Source: JAHRVQ01 sp963976815
Lineage (GTDB): Bacteria > Pseudomonadota > Gammaproteobacteria > Pseudomonadales > Azotimanducaceae
Direction: 5' to 3'
Length of the DNA: 64,000 nucleotides
Assembly: GCA_963976815.1 (NCBI GenBank)
Contig: CAXBLU010000007.1
Span: 186,001 to 250,000 of the forward strand
Position numbers and translations under genes: made by a program
Shown here: positions 8,593-16,808 of the stretch, piece by piece
How the letters are laid out: each line of letters opens with the position of its first letter
How positions within the stretch are numbered: position 1 is the first letter of the stretch
The notes under the pieces: model-generated
Told to the model about the DNA's origin: nothing
Databases searched by the model: none
The model's input: only the letters and a program-made list of their open reading frames with translations

Positions 8593-10408
8593 GCTTCGTC
8601 GGAATAATTTTGTCGTTTTCCTTTTTTTGCTGATGATTGCAAATCCAAGTAGTGCTGCAGATCAGTACCTTGTTTTGGGTAGTTATGGTGAGCTGGAAAA
8701 TGCTCAGCGATTTAGAGAATTCGTTGATTCAAAATTAGGCATCAAGCCACAAATCGCATATTTCGCCATCAATGGCAAAAGGGTCTATCGTGTGATGGCT
8801 GGTCCTGGCACAGAAGCATTGGCGGCTAATCTCCACAAAGAGAGACTCGATTTTTGGTGGTTGGGGAAAATTCCTGAAGAGAGTTTCGACTGGGTCGATG
8901 ACGTTACTTTATTAGGTGAAAGCCCGCAGGAAATCGGAGTATTGGCTAAATCCCCAGATCAAGTTTCTGAACCCGCCAGTGCACCCAAGCTCACTCAAAG
9001 TTCGACGCCACTACGCTATTCCTTGTCCGTTCAAGAAGCGATCAGAAACGTGCTTGAGAATAACCTGCAATTCGTGATCAGCGACTTGTCCGTGCAGATA
9101 GCGAATACCAGGGTTACTCAGGCACGTTCGGCTTTGCTGCCACAGGTGGTGAGTCGCTTTGCACAGAGCGCCATAGACGAAGATCGAGCTTCTGCCAGCA
9201 ACGGACGTGCGCCCGAGTTTCGTTCCAGTCTAAATCTGAGTATCGAACAAGTTATTTACTCAGAACCGGAAAGGGCCCAATACGTCATCCAAAAGATCTT
9301 ACAAGAGGCCTCCAACCAGCAGCGAGATGAGGAAGTTCTTCGTGTAATATATAGGACCCTTCAAGTCTTTCTATCGGCCGTTAATCAGGACGCGCTTGAA
9401 AAGGTAATCGAAAATGATCTGGATTTAACAAGAAAAAATCTCGTCAGGGCGGAAGTGCGGCTGCAACTCGGCGTGGCAGATTTAACGGAAGTTCTTCGTT
9501 GGCAGACCCAACTTGCCAGCGGCAACATCAATTTGGCCAATGCGCGTGCTGCAAGAAAAGAAACTATTATTCAGTTGTACCAGCTGATGAATTTACCCAT
9601 CGATGACGCAATCGAACTAGAACCCCCGAGCCTGGATGACCCATCACTTCTTCTTTCCGTCGCTGCATTTCGGCAGACGTTTGTAGCGGCTTTGGAACAA
9701 CCTGAATTTATCGATTTTTGGTCAACTGAAGCGCTGCGCTATTCGCCGACGCTTGGCAGACTAGCCAAAGAAAAAGAAGCCCAGCAGCGGACTTTACTGG
9801 CAATAAAGCGGGGGACTACAATTCCGTCGATCAAGTTAGGCTTGAATGCTACTAAATACCTTTCTGAACAGGGGAGTGGCACCCAAGAATTGGATTTTGA
9901 GTTTCCGGGTTCAGATGCTCGTTTTGGTGGCGCCACTGACAATTTTGAATGGTCGGGGACGATTTCAGCCGAGCTGCCGATTTATCGTGGCGGCAAAAAC
10001 AGTAGTCAAATAAGAGAAGAACGAATTCGGTATGTTCAACTACAGACGCGCTACGATGAGGCCGTTGCAGCCGTTAGAGCCAATATTAGACGCAGCAGCG
10101 CCAGATCACTGGCCACATGGTCGAGCATCGAGTTCTCTCGGGAAGCGGCGCAAGCCTCTAACCAAAATCTTGATCTGGTATCTGACTCTTATGAGAAAGG
10201 TGTCGTCACCATACTCGACCTTCTTGATGCCCAAGCAGTTGCATTGCGCGCTGAAGTACGTGCAATCAATTCGCTCCACCATTTTTTACTTGACTATTTT
10301 TCGTTGCAAAATGACACAGGCAGGTTCGACGTGTTGCTGCCACCCGGCGAGACAGATGAGCTATCGGCAAGGATGATACGCTCTCTAAGTGCTAACACGA
10401 GGCACTAG
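8585..10408 (+). CDS. TolC-family outer-membrane efflux channel with N-terminal SPOR-like domain
   Basis: After a signal peptide (hydrophobic FVVFLFLLMIA, ending near SSAADQ) residues ~30-100 read as a SPOR-like fold: YLVLGSYGELENAQRFREFV followed by KRVYRVMAGPG. A linker leads to a TolC/OMF domain with two repeats, beginning at LRYSLSVQEAIRNVLENNLQ and ending with the paired helix segment EKGVVTILDLLDAQ. Total length is about 607 residues, longer than usual (~450-500) because of the extra domain. ATG 8585 overlaps the marR stop (ATGAATAG), suggesting translational coupling; TTG 8573 is less likely. It would be the outer-membrane exit of the neighbouring RND pump. The SPOR-type region might tie it to peptidoglycan or septa, which is inference. 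Confidence 0.88.
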   Translation: MNRLRRNNFVVFLFLLMIANPSSAADQYLVLGSYGELENAQRFREFVDSKLGIKPQIAYFAINGKRVYRVMAGPGTEALAANLHKERLDFWWLGKIPEESFDWVDDVTLLGESPQEIGVLAKSPDQVSEPASAPKLTQSSTPLRYSLSVQEAIRNVLENNLQFVISDLSVQIANTRVTQARSALLPQVVSRFAQSAIDEDRASASNGRAPEFRSSLNLSIEQVIYSEPERAQYVIQKILQEASNQQRDEEVLRVIYRTLQVFLSAVNQDALEKVIENDLDLTRKNLVRAEVRLQLGVADLTEVLRWQTQLASGNINLANARAARKETIIQLYQLMNLPIDDAIELEPPSLDDPSLLLSVAAFRQTFVAALEQPEFIDFWSTEALRYSPTLGRLAKEKEAQQRTLLAIKRGTTIPSIKLGLNATKYLSEQGSGTQELDFEFPGSDARFGGATDNFEWSGTISAELPIYRGGKNSSQIREERIRYVQLQTRYDEAVAAVRANIRRSSARSLATWSSIEFSREAAQASNQNLDLVSDSYEKGVVTILDLLDAQAVALRAEVRAINSLHHFLLDYFSLQNDTGRFDVLLPPGETDELSARMIRSLSANTRH

Positions 10409-10417
10409 GGGAATAAG

Positions 10418-11158
10418 ATGAAGATTTATCAGGTAAAAACAAAACTGGCCAATTCCTACGTCGCAGATCATGGAACTGAGCTGGTCGTTTTTGACGTTGC
10501 TAAAAATTGCCATTCGGCCGTACTTTCCTTCATCACACAAACACTGGGTCGTTGCATCAACGATATCAGTCTGGTCTGCGCCACGCACGACGATCCAGAT
10601 CATATAGGTGGCGTAAGTCAGCTAGCTGCTCTTGCTGATGCGAGGGTAATAATTCCCTGGGCTTCCAACAAATCTGCTCTCAAATTCAGACGAGATCCTG
10701 CGGGTTCGTTGATGCGGGTAAGAACAGCGATGATCGAAGGAACCAGACGTCGTGCCTGGGATATGTACTTTTCGAGGAGCAGAAAACAGCGCTATGAAAA
10801 TTCCAGCGAAGAAAAATATGAGCTGTCAGACAAAATTCCTGAGCACACTCGCCTAAAAAACCGAGAGACCCTTCCGGGGCAAGCAGAATGGGTGTTGATT
10901 CATACCCCGGGGCATTCTTGGGATAGTGTTTGCTACTTTCATGGGGCCACTGGTAGCTTAATCACAGGTGATACGATTTTGGCGAGCAAACCAAGGGGAG
11001 AACTCATCCTGCCTTCGATCTACAGCAATCGTAAACAACTAGAAAGTTCATTGAAAATTTTGTCCAAGCTCGAGATTACCAATGTCTTACCGGGCCACGG
11101 AACAGAAATGAGAACCACCTCAGATAGTATTCTGAGGCTTGCCTCAAAAATTTTCTAG
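10418..11158 (+). CDS. MBL-fold metallo-hydrolase
   Basis: The 246-residue protein has the metallo-beta-lactamase fold motifs: THDDPDHIGG in place of THxHxDH, HTPGHSWDS, LITGDTIL and a C-terminal LPGHGTEM. The second His of the HxHxDH motif is Asp, so metal site 1 is altered. A basic insertion lies between the first and second motifs. The start follows an AGGGGA ribosome site 9 bp after the tolC-like stop, so it may be read with the efflux genes. The family includes lactonases, thioester hydrolases and glyoxalase II; the substrate is not determined. Confidence 0.85.
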   Translation: MKIYQVKTKLANSYVADHGTELVVFDVAKNCHSAVLSFITQTLGRCINDISLVCATHDDPDHIGGVSQLAALADARVIIPWASNKSALKFRRDPAGSLMRVRTAMIEGTRRRAWDMYFSRSRKQRYENSSEEKYELSDKIPEHTRLKNRETLPGQAEWVLIHTPGHSWDSVCYFHGATGSLITGDTILASKPRGELILPSIYSNRKQLESSLKILSKLEITNVLPGHGTEMRTTSDSILRLASKIF

Positions 11159-11397
11159 GCAGCTAAAACGCGCTTGTTCGACTTTTTGCGTGGTGTTTTT
11201 GAATGTTGCTTGATAGGAATAATTCGGTCGTAGCTTTTGAAATGCGTTATCTACTGCGAAGCGGAGCCACTGTTTCGTTTCAGTGTCAAACTTGGCAAAC
11301 GCGTCCTTGGTGCATTGACTCACTAAAAAGGATACTGTCTAGCTATCGTTGCCTCACTTAATATCACACTACCTGTGAATGAGATGAGGAGCTTAGG
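11159..11397. other. Intergenic stretch with a possible unrecognised 59-codon frame (minus)
   Basis: No recognisable gene is present. On the minus strand an open frame of about 59 codons beginning with GTG (VSQCTKDAFAKFDTETK...) runs into the end of the MBL gene, without a ribosome site. It may be the trace of a lost gene. It lies beside clear insertion-sequence debris. Confidence 0.3.
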
Positions 11398-11547
11398 ATG
11401 ATGAGTTCGATGAGTCTTACGTCCAGAAGAGAGTTGCTAAAAAGTGTTAGAGCTCGGTATCACGAAGCAACTTGGGTTCAAATGACAAAAATATTGGATG
11501 GATTTATCGCGGCGACCGGCTACGAACGAAAATGTTGTATTCTTCTT
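11398..11547 (+). pseudogene. N-terminal fragment of an integrase-core (DDE) transposase
   Basis: The stretch TSRRELLKSVRARYHEA, then KILDGFIAATGYERKCCILL, corresponds to the N-terminal helix-turn-helix region of a group of integrase-catalytic-core transposases (usual form SRRELL..VRxRY..A...K..ILDEFVAATGYHRKYAI.LL). The likeness ends after about 50 residues. The frame runs on to 11721, but that part is antisense to another IS fragment. No catalytic domain remains. Confidence 0.6.
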
Positions 11548-11559
11548 CCGATGCTTTCA

Positions 11560-11745
11560 GACACTTCACGTCAGATGCCTCCATTCCGCCGTACTTACTC
11601 TTCCAGTTGTAATAGGTCGCTGAGTTTGTTCCGTGATTCCGGCAAACCTAATCTACTTTCAGACCCGATTCGACTTCTTTCAAGATCTAACGCCTGCATT
11701 CCAAGTCTTACGAAGTCTTGAAAAAGTTCTACATGAGATTGACGA
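11560..11745 (-). pseudogene. IS3-family OrfA fragment with in-frame stop
   Basis: The minus strand reads ILKEVESGLKVD, a TAG stop, then VCRNHGTNSATYYNWKSKYG and GMEASDVK. This is the conserved HTH segment of IS3-family OrfA (usual form ILKExExGxKVxEVCRxHGISxATYYNWKSKYGGM). It lacks the N-terminus, carries a stop and ends near the junction with the fragment at 11398-11547. The frame was recognised by translating the minus strand; the longer minus-strand frame at 11595-11795 is a different frame and not the real one. Confidence 0.7.
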
Positions 11746-11893
11746 TCCTTTAGGTTTAGCTGAAACATTCCCATTCGTTTGCTTCGCATGTACACCTCAT
11801 TCTCTATTCTCGTGGAAATTCAATCTATTGCCTTGATAAATTCCAAAATAAAGCTCTGCATTCGGTGGACAGAAACTCCAGGAAGGTATTCTA

Positions 11894-12001
11894 ATGGATA
11901 CTCACTGCTTTCCGTTGGTTGACGCTGATCTCGCGCTCCGTGTGCTGGGCAACGAAGTTGAAGGGGAACATGGTATTCACGTATCAATCACTCCTGAATA
12001 A
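11894..12001 (+). other. 35-codon ORF with strong ribosome site, possible dehydrogenase C-terminal remnant
   Basis: AGGAAGG lies 7-8 nt before an ATG that opens a 35-residue frame ending in TAA. The text DADLALRVLGNEVEGEHGIH resembles the extreme C-terminus of medium-chain zinc alcohol dehydrogenases, but the match is short. It could be a decayed gene end or a small peptide. The rest of 11800-12035 holds nothing recognisable. Confidence 0.25.
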
Positions 12002-12035
12002 GCATGACGGAAAACTCATCCTTGCATCAAGGGTC

Positions 12036-13646
12036 CTAACCGAGCAAAAAACCCTCATAATCATTGTCTGAGCTACGACTACACATCTCAAAGTATAGCG
12101 GTGTACCCCCAGGATAATTGAGAAGTTGCCGTGGTTTGCCTGGAATATTGGCACCCATATACCAGGAATCTGCTTTTGGAAACAAGGTCATCGCTGCCAG
12201 TTCTTCCATATGTCCGTTCCAGGTATGTTCTGCATCAGTTGTAGCTTCAAAGCGCTGAACTCCACGTGTACGCATCGCTGAGATCAAATCGACTATCCAA
12301 TCACCTTGCATTTCCGCGCAGGTCGGACCGTTACAAAACCCTGATGGGCTCTGCGGCCCGTACAGAAAAAGCAGGTTCGGAAAGCCGTGGCTGGCCATGC
12401 CAAGATGAGTCCTGACACCTTGAGACCACTTCTCTTTTAGGGTCTCGTCTTCTGTTCCTCGAAGATCAATCTGCGTCAATCCTCCAGTGACTGCGTCAAA
12501 CCCGGTCGCCATTACAATAATGTCGAACTCATACTCACTATTGGCTGTATTTATTCCCTTTGCTGTCATCCGCTCGATAGGATCTTCTTTTAAATCTACA
12601 AGAGCAACATTGTCCTGATTGAAGATATCATAGTAATTCTGCTCCAGTGAAGGGCGTTTGACCCCGAAAGGATGCGGAGGATCAGTGGGTGCCAATTTTT
12701 CCGCCAGCCGAGGGTCTTTGATTCGAGCTCTGGTCTTATCGCGCCAGAATTGATACGCGGTGAGATTTGCTTCTTCATTCGACAAAATATCAGAGAAGGT
12801 TCCCGACCAGAAATTGAAACCGCCCTTGGCCCAACAGTCTTCATAGACTGCCAGACGCTCCTCGGCAGAAACTTCCAGCGCAGACTTATCGCTTGAACTT
12901 ATGTCCAATCCACCAAATGTCTCCCTGCGCTTTTTAAAAATATCTGGATAGCCGACCTTCTGTTTTGTCTGTGTTTCAACATCCAGCTTTTGCTGCTGCA
13001 TGGCCAAAGCCAAAATAGGCGTTCGTTGAAACACAGTGAGTTGATCTGCCACTGCTGCAGCTTCCTGCGCAACCTGAACACCACTCGCGCCAGTGCCAAT
13101 GACGGCTACTTTTTTCCCTTTAAGACTGAGCCCTTCCTGAGGCCACAATCCTGTATGGTGACAAATACCCTGATAGTCCGCCATCCCTTCATAATCAGGG
13201 GTGAAGTGCTTTGCCGCAAAGCCTGTACAAAGAACCACAACATGTGCCTGGGCTAGCAGTTCACCATTACCTTCAATCATCCATCGATTACTGTCTTCAT
13301 CAAACTCAGCGCCAGTTACTCGCGTATTGAATGCAATGTCCCGACTCAGATCCAGTTTTTCATCAACATACTTAAAGTAGCGGCGTAATTCATCCCAGGC
13401 GGGGAAGCGTTCAGTCCAATTCCAGTCCTGCCACAGCTCTTCCATTGAGTATTCGTAAACTGGGACATGGGAGTCAACTCTGGCACCGGGGTAGCAGTTC
13501 CAGTGCCAGATACCACCAAGATCTGAACCTACTTCGAGCAGCCTTACTGAAAATCCCTGCTGCCTCAATCTATAGAGTTGGTATAGGCCACCAAAGCCGG
13601 CGCCGACGACTAAAACATCGTACTCAATGACATTTTCTGAGGTCAC
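12036..13646 (-). CDS. Flavin-containing Baeyer-Villiger monooxygenase
   Basis: It inserts one oxygen atom next to a ketone using FAD, NADPH and O2, giving an ester or lactone. The FAD motif GAGFGGLY is near residue 15, the NADPH motif GTGASG near residue 185, and between them lies YQGICHHTGLWP, the type I BVMO fingerprint (FxGxxxHxxxWP with Tyr for Phe). MATGFDAVTGG is the late ATGxD motif. At 536 residues it has the length of cyclohexanone-monooxygenase relatives. It is the last gene of a minus-strand group and is preceded by a terminator-like hairpin at 13670-13692, so it may have its own expression. A ring ketone of the local pathway is a likely substrate (inference). A second BVMO is at 46956. 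Confidence 0.92.
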   Translation of the reverse strand: MTSENVIEYDVLVVGAGFGGLYQLYRLRQQGFSVRLLEVGSDLGGIWHWNCYPGARVDSHVPVYEYSMEELWQDWNWTERFPAWDELRRYFKYVDEKLDLSRDIAFNTRVTGAEFDEDSNRWMIEGNGELLAQAHVVVLCTGFAAKHFTPDYEGMADYQGICHHTGLWPQEGLSLKGKKVAVIGTGASGVQVAQEAAAVADQLTVFQRTPILALAMQQQKLDVETQTKQKVGYPDIFKKRRETFGGLDISSSDKSALEVSAEERLAVYEDCWAKGGFNFWSGTFSDILSNEEANLTAYQFWRDKTRARIKDPRLAEKLAPTDPPHPFGVKRPSLEQNYYDIFNQDNVALVDLKEDPIERMTAKGINTANSEYEFDIIVMATGFDAVTGGLTQIDLRGTEDETLKEKWSQGVRTHLGMASHGFPNLLFLYGPQSPSGFCNGPTCAEMQGDWIVDLISAMRTRGVQRFEATTDAEHTWNGHMEELAAMTLFPKADSWYMGANIPGKPRQLLNYPGGTPLYFEMCSRSSDNDYEGFLLG

Positions 13647-13669
13647 AGAACGTAAACTCCATAAATAAA

Positions 13670-13692
13670 GCTACGATCAATATAATCGTAGC
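13670..13692 (-). terminator. Hairpin with T-rich tail between amidohydrolase and BVMO genes
   Basis: GCTACGAT and ATCGTAGC are perfect 8-bp arms around a 7-nt loop. On the minus strand the hairpin is followed by TTTATTTAT. It fits a weak intrinsic terminator for the operon 13750-17942, or an attenuator in the leader of the BVMO gene. Confidence 0.5.
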
Positions 13693-13749
13693 GCCTCGCA
13701 TATAAATCCACTCTATCAGCGACGGGCTGGAGCAGGAGTGGACAGAAAG

Positions 13750-14853
13750 CTATACAGAAAGTTTGTATAGCTTAGCCACATTATCGTGAAGGATATCCTG
13801 CTTTTGCTGGCCCGTAAGATCAGCCGTATGCTCTGCCAGCATGTCCTGAGACCTGGGCCAGGTTGCATCTGAATGAGGAAAATCATTCGCCCACATCAAA
13901 CGCGTTGAATTAAGCATGTCAACCATTTTGAATGCCACCCAATCATCCTGGAATGTAATGTATATATTTTCTTTGAAATATTCACTCGGGAGCTTTTCCA
14001 ACTCCTGCCCTTTCATCCAGAAACGGTGATGCTTGTACGCGTGATCCATTCGATACATGTAATGTGGCACCCAACCTGCGTCCGCTTCAACACAACAAAT
14101 TTTAAGATCCGGGTTACGCTCAAAAACACCGGAAAAAATCAGCATCCCCATAACATCTTGACAGCCACGGATGATTGTTTGAAATGCGTTGATCTTCGGA
14201 CCGCGCACTTTTCCACTTAACCCATCAGCGTTACTGGTAAGAATGTGGAACGACAGGGGTAACTCTAATTCTATCGCCAGTTGCCAGAAGGCATCATAGG
14301 CAGGATCGTCGTAATCCAGTTCCGCAGGATTACCAGGCATCATGACTCCGGCGAAGCCCTGTGATTTAATTTCTTTTAGGTCAGAAATACCTTGTTTTAT
14401 AGACCCCATAGCAATCTGCGCCAACGGTATTAATCGGGCGCGATCTTCATCACAATAGTCAAGCAACCAGCGATTATAGGCTTTCATACAGGCGCGCTTG
14501 TAGTCAAAATCAGGATGGTTGCACATAACCATACCCACAGTGGGGTAGAGTATCTCCGCAATCACACCGTCCTTATCCTGATCAGCAATCCTGTATTTGG
14601 AATTCCAGCCACTCTTCCATAGATCCTTAAACCTGGCCCCCCCTGTTTTCAGTTCTTTCGGATCCAAACCCGCTGCTGCAACAAGCCCCATGGGAATGGG
14701 ATTTTCCATCCCATTGATAATATAAATATCACCCAGCCCTTCTTTATACTTCATGAAAGGGGCGATATCTCGATATTTGGGTTCGATATATTTCGTGTAA
14801 CAATCAGGTGGCTCCGTGATGTGCGAATCTGCTGAAATTGCTGCAAATGACAT
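13750..14853 (-). CDS. ACMSD-type amidohydrolase (metal-dependent TIM barrel)
   Basis: The protein belongs to the amidohydrolase-2 family, which includes decarboxylases and C-C hydrolases of aromatic catabolism. Visible ligand motifs are SADSHITEPP near the N-terminus (DxH in place of HxH), LSFHILT mid-protein and ANDFPHSDATWP near residue 335 with the final metal-binding Asp. Length (367) is normal for the group. A GGAGAA ribosome site precedes ATG. Two paralogues occur in the window (16809-17942, 49435-50577). Beside the extradiol dioxygenase it may process a ring-cleavage product, or act as a decarboxylase; both are inference. A palindrome at 14898 lies 45 bp upstream. Confidence 0.85.
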   Translation of the reverse strand: MSFAAISADSHITEPPDCYTKYIEPKYRDIAPFMKYKEGLGDIYIINGMENPIPMGLVAAAGLDPKELKTGGARFKDLWKSGWNSKYRIADQDKDGVIAEILYPTVGMVMCNHPDFDYKRACMKAYNRWLLDYCDEDRARLIPLAQIAMGSIKQGISDLKEIKSQGFAGVMMPGNPAELDYDDPAYDAFWQLAIELELPLSFHILTSNADGLSGKVRGPKINAFQTIIRGCQDVMGMLIFSGVFERNPDLKICCVEADAGWVPHYMYRMDHAYKHHRFWMKGQELEKLPSEYFKENIYITFQDDWVAFKMVDMLNSTRLMWANDFPHSDATWPRSQDMLAEHTADLTGQQKQDILHDNVAKLYKLSV

Positions 14854-14897
14854 AGTTTCTTCTCCTGAAAAACAAAAGTAGATGAGTCGATTTTATT

Positions 14898-14913
14898 TGT
14901 ATGTATACTTACA
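14898..14913. promoter_or_regulatory. 16-bp palindrome, shared operator motif, site 1
   Basis: TGTATGTATACTTACA matches WGTAWG-N4-CWTACW completely. It sits between the amidohydrolase gene (start 14853) and the enoyl-CoA hydratase gene (stop 14995), where it could regulate the downstream amidohydrolase/BVMO genes. Six more copies of the motif lie upstream of other operons in the window. Confidence 0.6.
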
Positions 14914-14994
14914 TTAATAGAACATAGCAGAACAGGCACCATAGTGGAATGCTCTATTATGATATGCTGGCCCCATTAACTTCGCCCGAGAAGC

Positions 14995-15801
14995 CTACTC
15001 CCCGGTGAACTTCGCTTTTCGCTTTTCCATGAAAGCAAGAGGTCCTTCTCTGGCGTCCTTACTACGCATCACCCTCCCTGCAATTTCATTTTCTATTAAA
15101 AAGGCATCCTGCATAGGTAGGCCGCTCGTTCTAATAACCGCTTCTTTACATGCCGCGACAGCCAGCGGACCATTCTCGGCAACCCGCTCACCAATCTTCG
15201 TTGCCCTGGCCATCAGCTCATCGGCTGGCACCACCTCATTGATCAACCCTATCCGGAGCGCTTCATTGGCACTCATCCGGTCCCCAACCAACAGGACTTC
15301 CATTGCTTTACAGTAGGGGATTTGTCTCGCGAGCCGCACCAACGAACCACCAGCAGGGATGATCCCTCTCATCACTTCAGACAGACCAAATTCGCTGTTC
15401 GGCGAAGATATCCGAAGATCTGTCGCTTGTAATATTTCCATACCACCCGCCAGCGCAAATCCGTTTACTGCCGCGATAACGGGCTTATACAATTCGAAAT
15501 CCCTTAGCAATGCCGTTTGCATCAAGGATCGATCCTTCAGCAACGCTTCATCATATTCATTCTCTGGCTCACGGGCACGTGACAACAGAGGAATCAACAA
15601 CCCTAAATCTGCGCCCGAGCAGAATGCCTTGTCACCCGTACCCGTCAATACGGCAACTCTCGCCTCCCTGTCATCCCGAAAATCTCGCCATGCATCCGTC
15701 ATCTCCACTATCATCTGTGGGCTGAGGGCATTTCTTCTCTCGGGTCGATTCATCGTCAAATAGGCGATGCCATCACGTTTTTCATATATCAAATGCGACA
15801 T
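14995..15801 (-). CDS. Enoyl-CoA hydratase/isomerase family protein
   Basis: The crotonase fold is shown by RPERRNALSPQM, the oxyanion-hole segments AFCSGADL and AVNGFALAGGMEILQATDLRI, and EFGLSEVMRGIIPAGGSLVRL. The Glu in GLSEVMRG lies near the first catalytic position. At 268 residues it is of standard length. AAAAGAGA precedes the ATG. It is co-directional with the extradiol dioxygenase and two amidohydrolases, so it probably hydrates or otherwise processes an acyl-CoA formed after ring cleavage. The exact substrate is unknown. Confidence 0.88.
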   Translation of the reverse strand: MSHLIYEKRDGIAYLTMNRPERRNALSPQMIVEMTDAWRDFRDDREARVAVLTGTGDKAFCSGADLGLLIPLLSRAREPENEYDEALLKDRSLMQTALLRDFELYKPVIAAVNGFALAGGMEILQATDLRISSPNSEFGLSEVMRGIIPAGGSLVRLARQIPYCKAMEVLLVGDRMSANEALRIGLINEVVPADELMARATKIGERVAENGPLAVAACKEAVIRTSGLPMQDAFLIENEIAGRVMRSKDAREGPLAFMEKRKAKFTGE

Positions 15802-15870
15802 TCTCTTTTAACCCCTTAGTGTATTTGTATTTGCTTAATCAAGACGCGGTGCAGTGCCAGATAGAGCCTG

Positions 15871-16758
15871 TTAGCCAATACTTTCATGCCCCCATACGCT
15901 GGCCGCATGATAATGTGCAACCGTCCAGTTTTCGCTAACCGTGCGTGCACCGTATCCATATTCAATATCGAACCCACTGGGTGACTTCACATAAAAACTC
16001 ACCATGTGATCATTAGTATGCCGACCTAGTCCTCTCGCAATGGTGTAACCAGCATCCTTCGCCCTGCTTAATGCCAGCCCCACATCATCCAATCTATCAA
16101 CCTCCAGCATAAAGTGCAGTAAGCGTACAGGTAGGGGTATTGGTGCCAGGGCCAGAGTATGGTGCCTCGGATTACAATGCAGGAAGGTGAGTTCAATCGT
16201 TTGATCCCCTGCACCCAAGGACACAAAATCTGACACCTTAAAACCCAAGCCCTGTTCGTAGAATCGTCGTGCTTCGTCCATTGATTTCACCGTGAGCACG
16301 ATGTGTCCCAGACCCTGGTCACCGGTCACGAAATTTGCACCGGTTTCTGATACAAAGGGTTTCTCTGGAAGCAAACTGGTACCGTGCCCAACGTGGATCG
16401 CCAACCCGTCTGGGTCCACAGTCATGATCAGCCCGAGTAATCCATGTTCCCCAGCAACCTCAGTGTCAGCAACCTCAACCGGATAACCCAATTCTTCCAA
16501 CCTGGCTTTTACCGAATCCAGATCTGTTTCGTTAGTTACTCCAAACCCTGCATACTGAATATCATTCTGCTCACCCTGCTCAATTTTTATCCGAATTTTC
16601 TGTTCATCGAGTCGAACAATGATCCCTGTATCAATTCGTTCTACAGACGTCCCCAGCACTTCTCCCATGAGTTTTTGCATGCTGTCCAGGTCTTCGCAGG
16701 CTAAACCGATGTAACTCAGAGTGGTCAGTTCTTTGGAAATTCGAGGTTTAGTGCTCAT
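15871..16758 (-). CDS. Type I extradiol (catechol-type) ring-cleavage dioxygenase, VOC superfamily
   Basis: Two vicinal-oxygen-chelate modules are visible. The three iron ligands of BphC/HsaC-type enzymes can be placed: His in GLGHIVLTV (~residue 150), His in RLLHFMLEV (~215) and Glu in FDIEYGYGAR (~265). The C-terminal block (GLGRHTNDHMVSFYV, SPSGFDIEYGYG) is characteristic of 2,3-dihydroxybiphenyl 1,2-dioxygenase relatives. ATG 16758 with AGGA 8 nt upstream is preferred over TTG 16764. It would open a catechol ring meta to give a semialdehyde-type product. An alpha/beta hydrolase able to act on such products is at 52199. Ring substrate unknown. Confidence 0.9.
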   Translation of the reverse strand: MSTKPRISKELTTLSYIGLACEDLDSMQKLMGEVLGTSVERIDTGIIVRLDEQKIRIKIEQGEQNDIQYAGFGVTNETDLDSVKARLEELGYPVEVADTEVAGEHGLLGLIMTVDPDGLAIHVGHGTSLLPEKPFVSETGANFVTGDQGLGHIVLTVKSMDEARRFYEQGLGFKVSDFVSLGAGDQTIELTFLHCNPRHHTLALAPIPLPVRLLHFMLEVDRLDDVGLALSRAKDAGYTIARGLGRHTNDHMVSFYVKSPSGFDIEYGYGARTVSENWTVAHYHAASVWGHESIG

Positions 16759-16808
16759 ATTCAAGGTCCTGCCATGAGTTATTATGGCCGTTACTTCGTT
16801 CTATTTTA

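Noticed and set aside
11595..11795. 66-residue minus-strand ORF in the IS debris as a gene
   Set aside because: The IS3 OrfA motif is readable in a neighbouring frame, so this frame is a shadow of the remnant.
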